Of a stretch of DNA of 64,000 nucleotides, positions 46,501 through 58,418 are shown piece by piece. Source of the stretch: Larix kaempferi (Eukaryota > Streptophyta > Pinopsida > Pinales > Pinaceae); assembly GCA_027924585.1 (NCBI GenBank), contig BSBM01002082.1, forward strand, positions 496,001 to 560,000. The letters are read 5' to 3'. Position numbers and translations under genes: made by a program. Below the pieces are notes generated by a model. The model had not been told where the DNA came from, ran no database searches, and saw nothing but the letters and a program-made list of their open reading frames with translations. Position 1 is the stretch's first letter. Each line of letters begins with the position of its first letter.

Positions 46501-48740
46501 CATCAAATCGAATTCCATCAATCTCGATCAAATCTATGTCAAATATCCCCTTTATCCAAGCTTGGATTGGAGATCTATTACATAACTCGATCTTGCACTA
46601 AGTTTAGGGTGGTGAGGTGGCTTCCACCTAGGCAAGTTGCCCCCCATCCCTTTCCTTGGATGTATCACCTTTAAATATGAGCATATGACATGTGTAATAT
46701 TGGAGCTCCAAAAGGATATTCGTGATACATCTCAAAAGATAACGTGAGTGCCATGTGGGAGATCCACTCTTGAGGAGTTAATGCATGTGCATGTTCTTTA
46801 ATGCTAACTCGAGCTTTGTTGGAGTTCCACCCAAGATATCCCTCCAATTTAGGAGAGCGCCTACCTTTGCATTAACCTCACTTCAATCAACCACAAATTC
46901 AAATGCCAAGTGGAGGATATGAGTGAAGGTTTAAGCTTCAATGCAATGAGATATTGGTGGGATTTGATCTGATTTATAAAGGAAGCCAAGCTTTAGTGTT
47001 TGCACCAACATAGGAGGTCGCCCACCATTTATTAAATATCAAACCAACAACCAATTTGTTATCTGCCACATGCCCCATTCGAAATTTTGGTGAAGGATGG
47101 CGTGGATCCATGCAAGGATAGGTTGTAACTTGGAGTCAACTTGAAATATGTTGAGATCCTTGGTGGTTGAGAGTGGGAGGTGGCCTCCACCTAGTCAAGG
47201 CGCCCCCACTCTCATTTATGTAACTCAAAACTTAATTCTTCTTCCATTTAAAACCTTTGCCATGTCACAAATTTGACCTTTTACATGAGGAGGACGGATT
47301 CTTTTGGAGTTAATCACTGGTGCTAACTGTATACTTGACTGGGTGATGACTGAGATGATTGGAATTTTCCTTAATGCCTTGTGACATGTCACTTAGCCAC
47401 TGAAATAATCCAATTTGGACACCCCCGGATGACTGACATATTACAAATTGAATTTTTCCATTTAAACTATGGAAAAATTAATTATTAAAAACAATTGAAA
47501 ACCCAAATCCAACGCGTCCGGTACAAATTTTTCGGACATTGTTTTTATTGGACAGGGACCCTCAAAATGACCATCTAATACATACATGGTGTCTAGTAGG
47601 CTTATACACATCAGTTGGGCTCTAATAACCCCCCATGGCTCAAATTTTCAAAATCGGGCATTCCATCTTTGGAGGAAGCAGGAGAAAACCTCAACGATTA
47701 TAGTTTGGCTATAGGCAAAGTATAAAGTGACAAGGGAAAAAACTCCCTGGAATACCTTAGTTGCTTAACCAAGTCATGGGGGACCGAACTACTCAAAAAT
47801 CCTACTAGCACACTTATTACAAACCCCGTGGGGCCATGGTCATTTTTACTGAAAACAAAAACTGACTAGCCAAAATTGGCTAGGCACAAAGGATGGATCA
47901 TCTGATACACTGGAACACAAACATTTATCATGTTTGTCAAATGGCGACTCTTCAGATAATCCAACTATGATACAAATAAGTTGGTAACAGAAGGATTGAC
48001 ATTTAATGAACAACGAGGAATAGAGGAAGTAGAAGAAGGATATGAACACATAAACTCACAGTGTGAAGTATTATATATCCATCTGAAGACAATCAGATAC
48101 ATCACAGTGTCATGGATCAAATAGGCAGTATTTGAATAAAGACCACAAAGTTTAGGCAATAAAACAATAAATCTTACTGCAAATTAGTTCTAAATTTGTA
48201 TGGCAGTTTAAGCAGTGCATACAACTATCCCTGTATTCAAATAAGAGGAAATAAATAGAAGAGAAGTACATTCAAACCAAGAAAGACATCGATCTCTAAA
48301 AACAAAGTGTTGCAGATTTCTGTAGCATAATTCTCAGTCTTCTTACTAATCTTCAAGACTCTGCTCACTCTCTGTTTCCCGAGGGAAAAACCCCATTGCA
48401 TTAAAAAAAGATCGCTTAAATAGCCTAGTACAAACAACAAACAGTTGCCATTTGAAAAGAAACAACAAATTAAAAATAAACATAAATCTCGAATTTCCCT
48501 ACGGGAAGCATGGAATTGTCCACTCCTTTGCTTCTTTGATGAAAATTGTCACCTATCATACTTAATATTAACCATTCCATGTTGATTTTGTGAAGTTAGT
48601 TGCCTTTAAATTTGGAGATGATTCGATTTCTACTTGGAAATCCAGGACTTGATGCTAATTGTTTACCTTAAAATATGGTTATCATCATATTTGGAGTTTA
48701 TTTCAATATCAATCTTTCTTGAATGATGAAACTGATTACA
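43563..48740 (-). repeat. gypsy-3 3' LTR, about 5.2 kb
   Basis: The left edge TGTTCTCCGCCGAG aligns with 61484. The right edge is inferred: GATTACA at 48740 is followed on the minus-strand side by the purine run AAAAGGAGGCGGAGGC, a fitting primer tract. The edge cannot be confirmed because the other copy leaves the window at the equivalent of 48300. Within it, 44515-44670 holds two copies of a CTCTCCGAYAGAGAGTGCTC motif. No gene found. Confidence 0.72.
45650..45903 (+). repeat. Long purine-rich tract
   Basis: About 250 bp almost entirely A and G on the plus strand, built from pieces such as AGGAGGAAAGGAGATGAAAA. It lies in the part of the LTR missing from the right copy. Confidence 0.75.
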
Positions 48741-48960
48741 AAGCCTCCGCCTCCTTTTGATTTGTGATTCTTCTCCATGAAATTAAAACATATTGGCTAC
48801 CTGAAATTAAAACATATTGGCTATTATCTTATATTTTTCCTTTTAAAACTCCTCCACTTGTAATCAATCTCTTGGAAATTCGTAATTATAAGGTGTTCTG
48901 TCATCTTATATTCCGCCACTGGTTACCAATTTCGTCATAATTCCAAGTTGATTACCATAA
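48741..48960 (-). other. gypsy-3 3' untranslated remnant
   Basis: Short stretch between inferred polypurine tract (48741-48758) and the truncated integrase; no motif. Confidence 0.4.
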
Positions 48961-49401
48961 CTAGCTGCATGATTGCATATAAAGTGCAAACACCACAACT
49001 GGTGTAAGGGGAAGTCCAGCCAATTTCTGCTTCCCAGTAAAAAGCTGACACTCTTGGCAACACTTGACATGTTTGTGAACATTTGCGAAGATGGTGGGCC
49101 AATAGTATCCAGCTCTCAGGATCTTGTGGGCAGTTGTATTTGCTGCATAATGGCCTCCACAAAATCCTGAGTGAAACTCAGTTAAGTTTCTTTTGGAATT
49201 TTGTTCATTTACACACCTATGTATGATGCCATCTGGGTTCCTCCAACCCAAACCTTCTTGGGTAAGGCAATACCTAGCAATTTTGAGTCTTAAGGCCCTT
49301 CGCTTGTGACCTTTGAGGTGATCAGGGAAATTGAAGTGGAGAAGGAAGTAAATGATGTCGGAATACCATATGTTGTCGAGTTCTTGGAGTGCTGGAGTCA
49401 T
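48961..49401 (-). pseudogene. pol: gypsy-3 integrase, zinc-binding end only
   Basis: Shows the H2C2 region FHSGFCGGHYAANTTAHKIL, LRAGYYWPT and CCQECQLFTGKQK, then stops making sense after LAGLPLTPVVV. The catalytic D-D-E core and C-terminal domain are absent: less than 250 bp remain before the inferred LTR. Truncation, not just point decay. Confidence 0.87.
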
Positions 49402-49566
49402 GGAAGGTCGAGGAACGTTGTTTTAAGCAATCATTTCAAGGACTTCTTCATTCTTTTGAGTGAGCATTTTTGTAAGACCTTGCCCTTTGATTAATTTGGT
49501 GGGCTTTATCTCAAGGTCATATTCTTGGATTTTAGATACCAATGTGCCTCTTATTCCTAAGCAATC

Positions 49567-51198
49567 CTATTGAGATAGGATGTCTTTTATTGCAGCATGG
49601 GGAACATACCCTATAACTTTGGAGTAACCTATGTATGTCCTAAAGTGCTTCAAATATTTGACCAAGGAATAGGCTTGTTTTTCCATGATTGTGTACTTTA
49701 GGTCGGAATTCTGCAAGGCTCTACTCATGAATGCAATTGGTTGCTCGAAACCTTCGGAGTTCTTCTGGAGCAACACACCGGTAATGGTGTCTTTTGAGGA
49801 AAAAGAAAAGATCATGAAATATTTCGTGTAATCTGGGCTAGCTAAGACAGGTGCCCTAGTGATGGAATCTTTTATGGTGTCAAAAGCATCTTTTCCTTCA
49901 TTTGTCTATATGAACTTATCATTCTATTTTAGGAGAGCTTGCATAGGTTTCATGAGTTTAGCAAGGTTAGGGATGAATCTGCTTATGAAATTTATATGAC
50001 CATTGAATGATTGGATACCTTTAACATTTCTTGGAAGAGGAATCTTCTGTATAGCCTCAATTATTTCCAGGTCAATCTTAACCCTGTCTTTGTTAATGAT
50101 ATGACCCAAAAGTTTCCCTTCTTCAATTCCTAAAACTGACTTAGCCGGATTCAAAGAAATGCCAAACTCTCTACACCGCTCAAACACTTTCCTAAGGTGG
50201 TCAACATGGCTGGATCTTTCCTTGGAAAAAACAGTTAAATCATCTTGATATATCTCAATAATTTTTCCTATCAATTCATTGAAAGCATAATCCATGGCCC
50301 TTTGAAAAGTGGCCTCAGCATTTGTGAGACCAAAGGGCATTCTGAGATACTCAAAAGTTCCCCAAGGGGTGGTGAATGTTGTTTTGTGCTTGTCCTCATC
50401 CTTAATAACAACCTGGTTGTATCCTGAAAATCCATCTAGCATGGACATCATTGTAGATCCAGTGACCCGTTGGAGGAGGGTCTCCATGTTGGGGAGTGGA
50501 TAATTATCTTTCTGGCAGGCTATGTTAAGATTTCTAAAATCAATGCATATCATGATACTCCCATTCTTCTTCCTTACCACAACTAAGTTGGAGCAACATG
50601 ATGTATGTCGATTGGGTGCTATAATACCTGCTTCCAGCATCTTCTCTAATTCTTGCTTGACAATAGGGGCCAACTTAGGATTTATTTGCCTAAGTTTTTG
50701 GCAGAAAGGTTTTACATTTCGCATTTCTAGTTTTAAAGGGATGGTATGTTGGAAGACATCTTCCCTATAAGATTTTAGCTCATCATATGTAAATGCAAAT
50801 ATGTCTCTATATTCTTTTACCAGACTTATTAAAGCATTCCTTTCCTTTTCAGAAGTTCCTTTTCCAATTTTTATGATTTTTGGATTTGTTTCTGATCCAA
50901 TGTTTACTTCAATGTAATCACCAGATTTCAACTGGTTGATGTTATTTCTCTTCCCATGCTGCCTGTCAAAAATGTTTTCTAGCTTAGTAGAGCCATGTGA
51001 TATAGGGTTTATGGACTGGTTGTCTTCCCGATACTGCTTGCCTTCCTCCTGCCTATTTTTCTTGAAATTTGAGAACTCATCCAAGTTATTAATAAATTTC
51101 AGAATCTGTTCATCATCTTTGAAAATTTTCCAATGGTTCCTGTTGTCTGGGATTGATGGCCTATAATTAATCTCAAGGGTACAATCTCCATTCAACAT
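49567..51198 (-). pseudogene. pol: gypsy-3 RT and original RNase H
   Basis: RT reads from the conserved CQKLRQINPKLAPIVKQELE through CIDFRNLNIACQKDNYPLPN, the first Asp in MLDGFSGYNQVVI, FGLTNAEATFQRAMDYAF and the DD pair in EIYQDDLTVFSK. The RNase H after it (49567-49815; FSFSSKDTITGVLLQ, KYTIMEKQAYSLVKYLKHFR, YVPHAAIKDIL) keeps the Glu but lacks the usual first and third Asp, so it is probably dead by design of the lineage. Stops at 49924 (with another close by where Trp is expected) and 49567 break an otherwise single frame shared with the protease. Confidence 0.93.
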
Positions 51199-51210
51199 TT
51201 CTTCTGAAGG

Positions 51211-51590
51211 TTAGAGGGTTGATGCCGCAACTGCCAATCTATCTACCACACTGTTCTCTTCCCTATGGATTTCTTTTATGTTTAGTGCATCAAAGTACTC
51301 CATGGTGTCCCATATTGCATTTCTATACCTCTTAAGCCTTTTACAGTGGCATGCAAAATTACCTTTAATATGTTGCACTACTAACTCAAAATATCCTTTT
51401 ATACTAAGCATCTTTATTTTCATGTCTTTAGCAATCTCTATGCCTAGTAGGAGAGCCTCATACTCTGCTACGTTGTTTGTGGCTTCAAATTCTAATCTGA
51501 AAGCAAAATTAAAGACTTTCCCTTTGGGTGATGTTAAGACTATGCCAGCTCCTTTTCCAGCTCTAGAGAAAGTACCATCAAACTTCATTT
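51211..51590 (-). pseudogene. aRNH: gypsy-3 second RNase H located between protease and RT
   Basis: A complete RNase H-like fold in the polyprotein upstream of RT: WKMKFDGTFSRAGKGAGIVL (first Asp), NNVAEYEALLLGIEIAKD (Glu), IKGYFELVVQHIKG (where GDSxLVV is usual, so the third acidic residue is Tyr here), HCKRLKRYRN and EENSVVDRLAVAAS (last Asp). It is in the same frame as the protease C-terminus before it and RT after it, separated only by stops at 51937 and 51211, both TAA where Gln is plausible. The sequence is of the RNase H type added in Tat elements. Confidence 0.85.
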
Positions 51591-52653
51591 TCCATAATCC
51601 ATCAACTACTTCATCTTTCATTTCTTCATGAACGGGATCTAAGCAGGTGGAATTGATTTGGTAGGTTCCTAATTCATCAGTATTGCAGATATATTCATTT
51701 GATGGTCTTTGAGGGTTCTCAACATGGTATCTTCTTTCCTTCTCAGTGTGTAGTTTGACAAGTGAATCCTCGGATGCTACGACAGTTGCATAAGACCAAT
51801 CTAATTGTATTGAGCCACCCAAAGTGGCACCCCATTTTCTTGAAAGTAACATGCCCCACTTGTCTGGCACATCTATGATGAGGATGTCCATGGTAACATG
51901 GATGTCCGGATACCTATCCAATCTAACAGGTTGGTTTTAGATCATCCCTTCCACTTTAACTGGTCTGGAATCCATGACACATACATTCTGGTAGGGCCTA
52001 GTGGTTTTCAAGTTAAGTTGTTGCAAAAATTTCTTTGTCATTAAACTTGCACCAGATCCTGAATCCAACATACAATTGTGTAGAAGAAGGCCACCTATCA
52101 TCAATGATATGTAAAAAGGTGGGTGAGCTTCTTTTCTTGAGTCCCTAGTATGGAGGATTACAGGAGGATCCTCATGAATATTGCCATAACTTGTTGAAAG
52201 TTGTTCAATTGTGTCAGAAAAAACCATCTTCTCAGGAATAGAAGGTCTTCTAGATGGGGAAGGTTCCACTATGTTGGAAAAAGTCACTTTCTTGGGAGTA
52301 GAAGGCCTTGTAGGTGTGGAGGGTCTTTCAGGTGATATGGGTTTTGAGATAGGGAGTGGAACATCATGTTCTTGAGTGTCTAGTATTTTTAGAAGCTTCT
52401 CTTTCTGACTAGGAATTTTACATAACTCTAGTATAGGAACAGGAACTTTAGAGTTGGCCAACCAACTACCTAAATCAAAACTCAAAGCAATAGATTCCGT
52501 TTCATTATTAATTTCTTGAGTAGTGTTAGGAATTGTTACCTTAGGAGCAGTTTGAGTAGAGGGTGCTTCTTTCGGTCTTCTTTGATATGTCATGCCTTTG
52601 AATTTCTGAATGTTGTTGATGTTTGATGGCATCTCACCATAGTATTGAGTCAT
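51591..52653 (-). pseudogene. pro: gypsy-3 aspartic protease
   Basis: A Pro/Ser-rich start (RPSTPTRPSTPKK) leads into PFYISLMIGGLLLHNCMLDS then GSGASLMTKKFLQQL, the Asp-Ser-Gly active site. After the stop at 51937 the domain continues through DILIIDVPDKWGMLLSRKW to GGSIQLDWSYATV. Protease cuts the polyprotein during particle maturation. Same frame as the second RNase H and RT. Confidence 0.87.
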
Positions 52654-52665
52654 GTTATCAACCCA

Positions 52666-53241
52666 TTAATGACCTTGGTTGGCTTGAGTCCAACTATCTC
52701 TAGGATTTCTATAGATGTCCCCTATATTGGTTGATGAATTCAAGCTCGCCTGCAGACGTGCTAGGACCACAACCCTCAGGATAGCCATGTTATTGAACAT
52801 AACATGCATAATGGCAACCAGATTCCTCGTGGAAATCTCTGCATGCCCTGCAAAATGGCTTGTATGATTCAACCATGTTAGCAACCTCCAGTTGATGAGG
52901 AGGCCTCTGTTCATGGTTGGGAGGTTTTCTCTACCATGTTGGTTTTGCAGCAAAAGTCCTAGGGGTGGGTTGTGTCTGTGTTCTTTCCATAGTTACCACT
53001 CAGTTCTGTTTCCTTAAGTTGAGCAAGGTGTTTTGCTTCAGCTTCTTCCATGTTTCTCTTCATTTCCTTTCTCATCTCTAACATTTGTTTTTCATGAGTG
53101 TCCTTCATAACAGATAAAGGATCTTTATCTTTTTTTCCATTAGTCTTCAAAGGTGTAGACGATCATGAGTAACCCTGAATGTTGGACTCACCAGATGATT
53201 GCATGTTTAAGTCAATTTTGAGAGCCATACTTTGGGTTTGA
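52666..53241 (-). pseudogene. gag: gypsy-3 Gag C-terminal part
   Basis: Contains a helical charged stretch (KQMLEMRKEMKRNMEEAEAK, then HLAQLKETEL) and, in another frame, a knuckle-like CRACRDFHEESGC near 52800-52845 (C-x2-C-x3-H-x4-C). The coding strand is interrupted at 53241 by the nested LTR element and resumes at 60543. Confidence 0.72.
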
Positions 53242-55366
53242 TGTCATGTCCCCATATTTTGCTATGGTCCATGGGGTAATTTTGGCCTAAGTCACCTAGG
53301 CAATAATGGTTTAATTAATGAGCAAGTATGGAAACTACCTTATGGAAGATGCCTAAGGTTGTATTTGGGAATTAAATGGACAAGGTTGGCCCCCCATGTA
53401 GTTATTAACCCCATGACTAAGTCTAAGTGATTAATTAAATGAGAATTTAATTAATGGGGAAGTTTTGAGGCAATTACTATAGTGGTTAATTAATTAATTA
53501 AATTTTGAAGTCTGAATTAATTTTGAGAATTATAATATTTTAAATAATAAATGTTGCTAATAAATATTAGCAAGTGGTGATGATATTCCTAGTAATTTCG
53601 AATTGGTAAGTGAGCTAAACTTGCCCAAGTGCTGGAGTCTCACAAAAACTAAGGAATCTCATGGAGACAAGTTGGCAAGTTGATCCAAGAAGGAAACTTA
53701 CAAAAAGATGGCAATTCAGACAAAAGCAGAAAAGAGAAAAGCAATAAAGGAGAAAGAAAACAAGAAAAGCTGTAAGAAAAGATTTAGCAACATCCAGAAA
53801 TATTCCTAAGGGCGCACTTGCTAATTTGAGTGGCGAAAGACAAAAAAATGGCAAGTTTTTCTAGTCAGAAGTTTCTATTTTCCACAACGAGGGCGCCCTT
53901 CCTCATCCACACGCGTGGATGGCTTGGATAACAAGCTACTTCATCTATTTATTGATGTTTCCAACTTCATCTCATAACTTTTGATCATTTATGTTTTCTC
54001 ATGAGAGCTCTGATGCTTCTCTAGTTGAGTGATGTGCCTCAGTTGTGCTTCTTGGGTGATGTGCCCCAAGGCCCATAGTTTCTAGTGATTGTTGTGCAGA
54101 TTTATATCAAGATATTGCATCCATTAACATATGATTCCATCCTCCATTGAATATCCTCAGTTATTTGAAGAATAGGATTCCTCCAACAATAATTCTACAG
54201 CTAGTTTTGGTGAAGATTCATCCGTTGAAGAAGATAGATCTTGGGAGTGCACCCAAGTGCTGAATGAGAGTTGATATAGCCATTGTTTCAGACATCAGAG
54301 GTTTTCAAGATCAACAACCAGCTTCAGATCAGATCCATACTTCTCTTCTCACTCATTCTCACATTCACAGCTAAATCTAGAGGAGTTTTCCCTGAAGGAG
54401 AGGGATGACTTAGTGAATGCGCCCCAGTCAAGTTTAGAAGCTCAGTAAGCAACAAATTATAGTCATATGACCTGTATATGACCTGATCCTAAATCCATAG
54501 CAGAGCCACAGTAATCTTCTAATTCTTGTCTCCATTCTCCATCAAATGTAATGTAATTTCTAGCCTGTAAGGCAAATTGTTTAGAGAAGAAAGCCTCTGG
54601 AATAAAATGATCATTATTTTATGATAAAATCAATGTGTCACTATTCATATGAGTATATCAGAGCTGCATAATATTTCATTGCAGATATTTTAATTCATTA
54701 AATTCATTTTTCAGTTAAAAAGGCAAGACTAGCTCTTTGGATGGTTTTCCTAGACTAGTTTTAGTGATTTCCTTGTAAAATGCAATCTGAGCACCCATTT
54801 GACCTCCCGTCTTTTGCAGTAGGTAAATAACTTGATATATTAACCATATCAGTCCACAAAACCAGAATTTGAATGCTTTTAGTCTCATTTTGTGATGATA
54901 AGAAAGTTACTAGCTCAGTAATCCCAGGAGAGCCCAGAAACCTCAATTCTTCCCATATTTTCATAAGTCTGAAAAATTACCTTACTGAACTTATCCAGCA
55001 TATATGTGACTAATATAAAATTTGTTATTAACTCCTAGTGACCCTACCCTTCCCTGTATTCATATGCCAGACACCTAGGAAGCCTCGAAGTAGGCATAGG
55101 CTTGTTCTATGCTGAAAAGTGAATGATGCCGGTGCCTTGTGCATAAGGAAATCTGATCTGACCTCCATGACCTGCTGCTGATACACCTAATCCCATATAT
55201 TTTCCAGAATTTAAACTTTCATCCCACCATCCTCAGTCTTTAGCCCAGTACACCTCACTTACTCCTTGCACGGTTCAAAGAAATTGGCAGAAAATCTGTC
55301 TAGTAGAGTTTAAAGAAAATTGGACTTGAGTTAATATTCTAGTTAAATTCTTCCAAGGATATTACA
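53242..55366 (+). repeat. 5' LTR of the non-autonomous element
   Basis: 2125 bp, matching 58419-60542 with scattered substitutions and small indels. No gene inside. Confidence 0.93.
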
Positions 55367-55367
55367 G

Positions 55368-55379
55368 TTGTATTAGAGC
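55368..55379 (+). other. Degenerate primer-binding site (Met-tRNA type)
   Basis: TTGTATTAGAGC one base after the LTR; two mismatches to TGGTATCAGAGC. Fixes the plus-strand orientation. Confidence 0.7.
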
Positions 55380-55433
55380 TCTTTCCTCTACTCCTGTGGA
55401 AAGAATACTTGTTAATTTAATGAATTTGCAGTC

Positions 55434-58241
55434 ATGTCAATATTCAGTGAAGAAGACTCTTACTCAGATGATGTTTTTTATGAGCAATATGATGATGAAT
55501 ATGTTGAACCATATGAAGAGGATTCGACCCCTGTTGGAAATTTCTATTTGCAGAAAGTTGAATATGATTCCCTTGTTGAACATATGTTTGAAGAGGGCAT
55601 AGGAAAAGACCTACCTATGGCTAACTGGGATTATGAAGGAATACTCAAAGGAGGGAACCCTAAGAAATCTTATGAGTACTTCATGGAGTACTCTGCCTTG
55701 AAGAATGAGGTTCAGAAGTCCCTGACCTTTAGAGACTATTGTGATTTAGAGATTCAGAGTTCATTCAAAGACCCCTACAGTAGTGATAGCAGAAGAAGGA
55801 TTGCACACATGGTTGATGGTGTGTGCAAGGAAATCGAGCCAATATTTTTACCCCTAGGAGTTAAGATGGATAGGAGGGATAAAGATGTGCCCTCACAGCC
55901 GGGAAAAACCAAGGGAGGAAACCAAGAGCCACCTAGTTCTTCGAGTGGAGAAGAAGTAGGAAAAAATAAAAATTAAGTTGCAGCCCTACATATGGATCCA
56001 TCCCAATCTCAGAAAAAAGGAATCAAGAAGGAAGTTTCATCAAGGCCATTGGCAGGGCCAAGTGTTGTGAGACTGTTTGGTTTTCCTTCAAGAAGGAAGT
56101 TCACAGGTTGTGATATGAGCACCACATAATGTGGAGAGACATCCAGTTTCTTGGAAAGAAATGACTTAGAAGACCTTGCTACTGCCCCATTACTCCAAGA
56201 AGTTAATGAAGAAGGTCAAAGCACAACTGAAGGTCCGGCTGTCAAGCATTCGATTGTTGGCAATGTGGAAGGTGAAATCACTCCCAATTTATTCTTGGGT
56301 GATTTCAAGATCAGTGCAGAAGAGATGGTGAAGATTGATGATGGTAGGAAATATTTTGTATCCTATCCAAAAGAAGAACATCAATCAGATATGAAATCAT
56401 CATTGGAACTTCAGGTTGAGGTGGAAGACAAACCCGAATCAACTGGGTGTGAACCTAGGAATTTGGGAAAGAAGCATGCTGCCATTAAAACACCACATGA
56501 GGAGGAAATTTGGGCACAAAGGTATGGCTACAATTATGATTTTTGCATGCCTTTGTTGCAGCCCAATATGGCAGCCACTTCTAGTGAGAATGATGGATTA
56601 GAAAATCCTTCTAGTGTCAGAATTCAGACTTGGGAGAAGGTTGAATTGCAAGAAGCAGAAGAGGAGGTTCACCAGTTGGAACTTCTTTCCCTGGTTGGAC
56701 CATTGAAAATGAGTGAGAGAAAAATCAAAGAGGCACTGAAAAACCTCCATGAACTTAATGCTTTGATCTCTCACTGCTGTTGGAGAACTGCATCAATGGA
56801 GGAGCAACCCTATGTTGAAAATTTTGTGCACATATGGGAAGCGGTAGGAATCCTAAAAGGAAATTTTTCTCAGTTGCTTTCTGATAGAGATCATTTGCTG
56901 GAGCTTGTGAATGTGTACTATAATGCTGCAATAAAGAATGATGAGGAGATCAGAAAGCTCACTCATATGTTGGAAACCACCCAGGATTCTCTGATTGGTA
57001 CTCATGGTGCTTGTCAAGAGTCTGAGAATCAGATTGAGCAGCTTAATGAAAAGTTGCCAGAATCACTTTTTACCTCCTATCTTTCACAAAGTCACAATAA
57101 CATGGAGGAATTATTTCTTGTTCCAAGGGAGGAACCTCATGAGTTGGTGGATCATGAGGAACAGTCTGTTTGGTATGTGCATAAGGAAGATGTAGACAGA
57201 GTTGATAAAAAAAAAGCACATGACCTTTTCTAGAATGAACGTGAGAGGTTCATTGAAGAAAGTCACTCTTCCAAGGAAGAGTCAGATGAGCACACCATAG
57301 ATGGATCAACCATCAATGGAGAGGATACATCCCCAACTTCAGTGGATGAAATGTTCAGAAGCAAGGCTCACCATCCCTTATTCCCCACTTCACATTCAGC
57401 CACAAAGTTTGGGAATGAAAATTGGGTAAAAGGATTCTATTTTTTTGTGTCACATGATGAGAAGAAAGATCCTAAATTTGAGGCAGATGACATGTTCCTT
57501 AACCTATAGCAATGGAGGCATCCCATGCATGTGTGTGCAGCCACTTTTGACAAGGAGGCATCAGATCCACACTTACTTTCAACATGTGGGTCATGTGATG
57601 GAGTTTGGCACCCTTGGATCAATGGTAGAGAGTTGAGCCATTGGATGAAGAGGGGAACACCTATGGAGTTCCGTAGAAATCATGAGTTCTCTTTATCTAA
57701 AGAGGACAGACATATGGCTGATCACATTCCATATGATTCAGCAAATAAAGGTGTTTTTCCAGCCATTGGTTGGATGGATAGAGGCATCACTGAAAGGGAA
57801 AACCTAGAAGGTAAGAATCTTATGTTTTGTTGCAAGAAAATTGTTTTCAACATTGTTGATTTTTATATGATTTGCAAGCAGCAGAAAAGGCATAATTTGC
57901 AGCCATCTGATGTCACTCATCCACATATGGATTAGGTGAAAGATTACCTAACAGACATGAAATCTCCTTGCAAAAATGTTCCTGCTTATGGGCAAGGGAA
58001 GGCGGCTAAGTAGGAAAGTAGCCAAGATACTTTAATGGAAAATTTTACTGACAGAAGTTGGCCTATGTGGAGGGAGTCCACATGCTTGGAGTTGATGCTT
58101 TGGGATCCCGACATTCATTGGAGTGACAGATTGCCAAAGGTGGCAGAAAAATTTTTGGTCCTTGCAGGAGAAATAGTGGGATCCAGGAATTCTACTCAAG
58201 TTATTTTAACTAGGTTGAAAATTTTGTTCACTGCTGGTTAA
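55434..58241 (+). pseudogene. Unknown protein of the non-autonomous element, ~935 codons
   Basis: I do not recognise this protein. It is one frame from ATG 55434 to TAA 58239 with no frameshift but six stops: 55974 TAA, 56127 TAA, 57231 TAG, 57507 TAG, 57933 TAG, 58011 TAG. The N-terminus is very acidic (SEEDSYSDDVFYEQYDDEYV). A middle part (56650-57230) is helical with Glu/Leu repeats (ELQEAEEEVHQLELLSLVGP, ESENQIEQLNEKL). The C-terminal part is Cys/Trp-rich and ordered-looking: CAATFDKEASDPHLLSTCGS, CDGVWHPWINGRELSHWM, GWMDRGITERENLEG, LMFCCKKIVF and WPMWRESTCLELMLWDPDIH. No zinc knuckle of Gag type, no DxG protease and no RT box. It fills the element from just after the primer site to about 180 bp before the polypurine tract. 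Confidence 0.75.
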
Positions 58242-58405
58242 TTGCAGATATAGATTACAGTGCAATTTTCATTTTCCTTCCATAAGTAATTTTTTGAAGG
58301 CTAAATTTAATTTTCAGACTGTTCAGTGGATGGGGACAATCATAATCAGAGTGGTGCAGCAGAAGCTTGGTGGAATCTTGACATTGCTTGAGGACAAGCA
58401 ATCTT

Positions 58406-58418
58406 AGGAAGGGAGGAC
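58406..58418 (+). other. Polypurine tract of the non-autonomous element
   Basis: TAGGAAGGGAGGAC directly before TGTCATGTCC of the 3' LTR. Confidence 0.8.

Noticed and set aside
46240-46680. Host exon candidates in the gypsy-3 LTR
   Set aside because: Frames are short, lack motifs and lie inside the LTR; no support.
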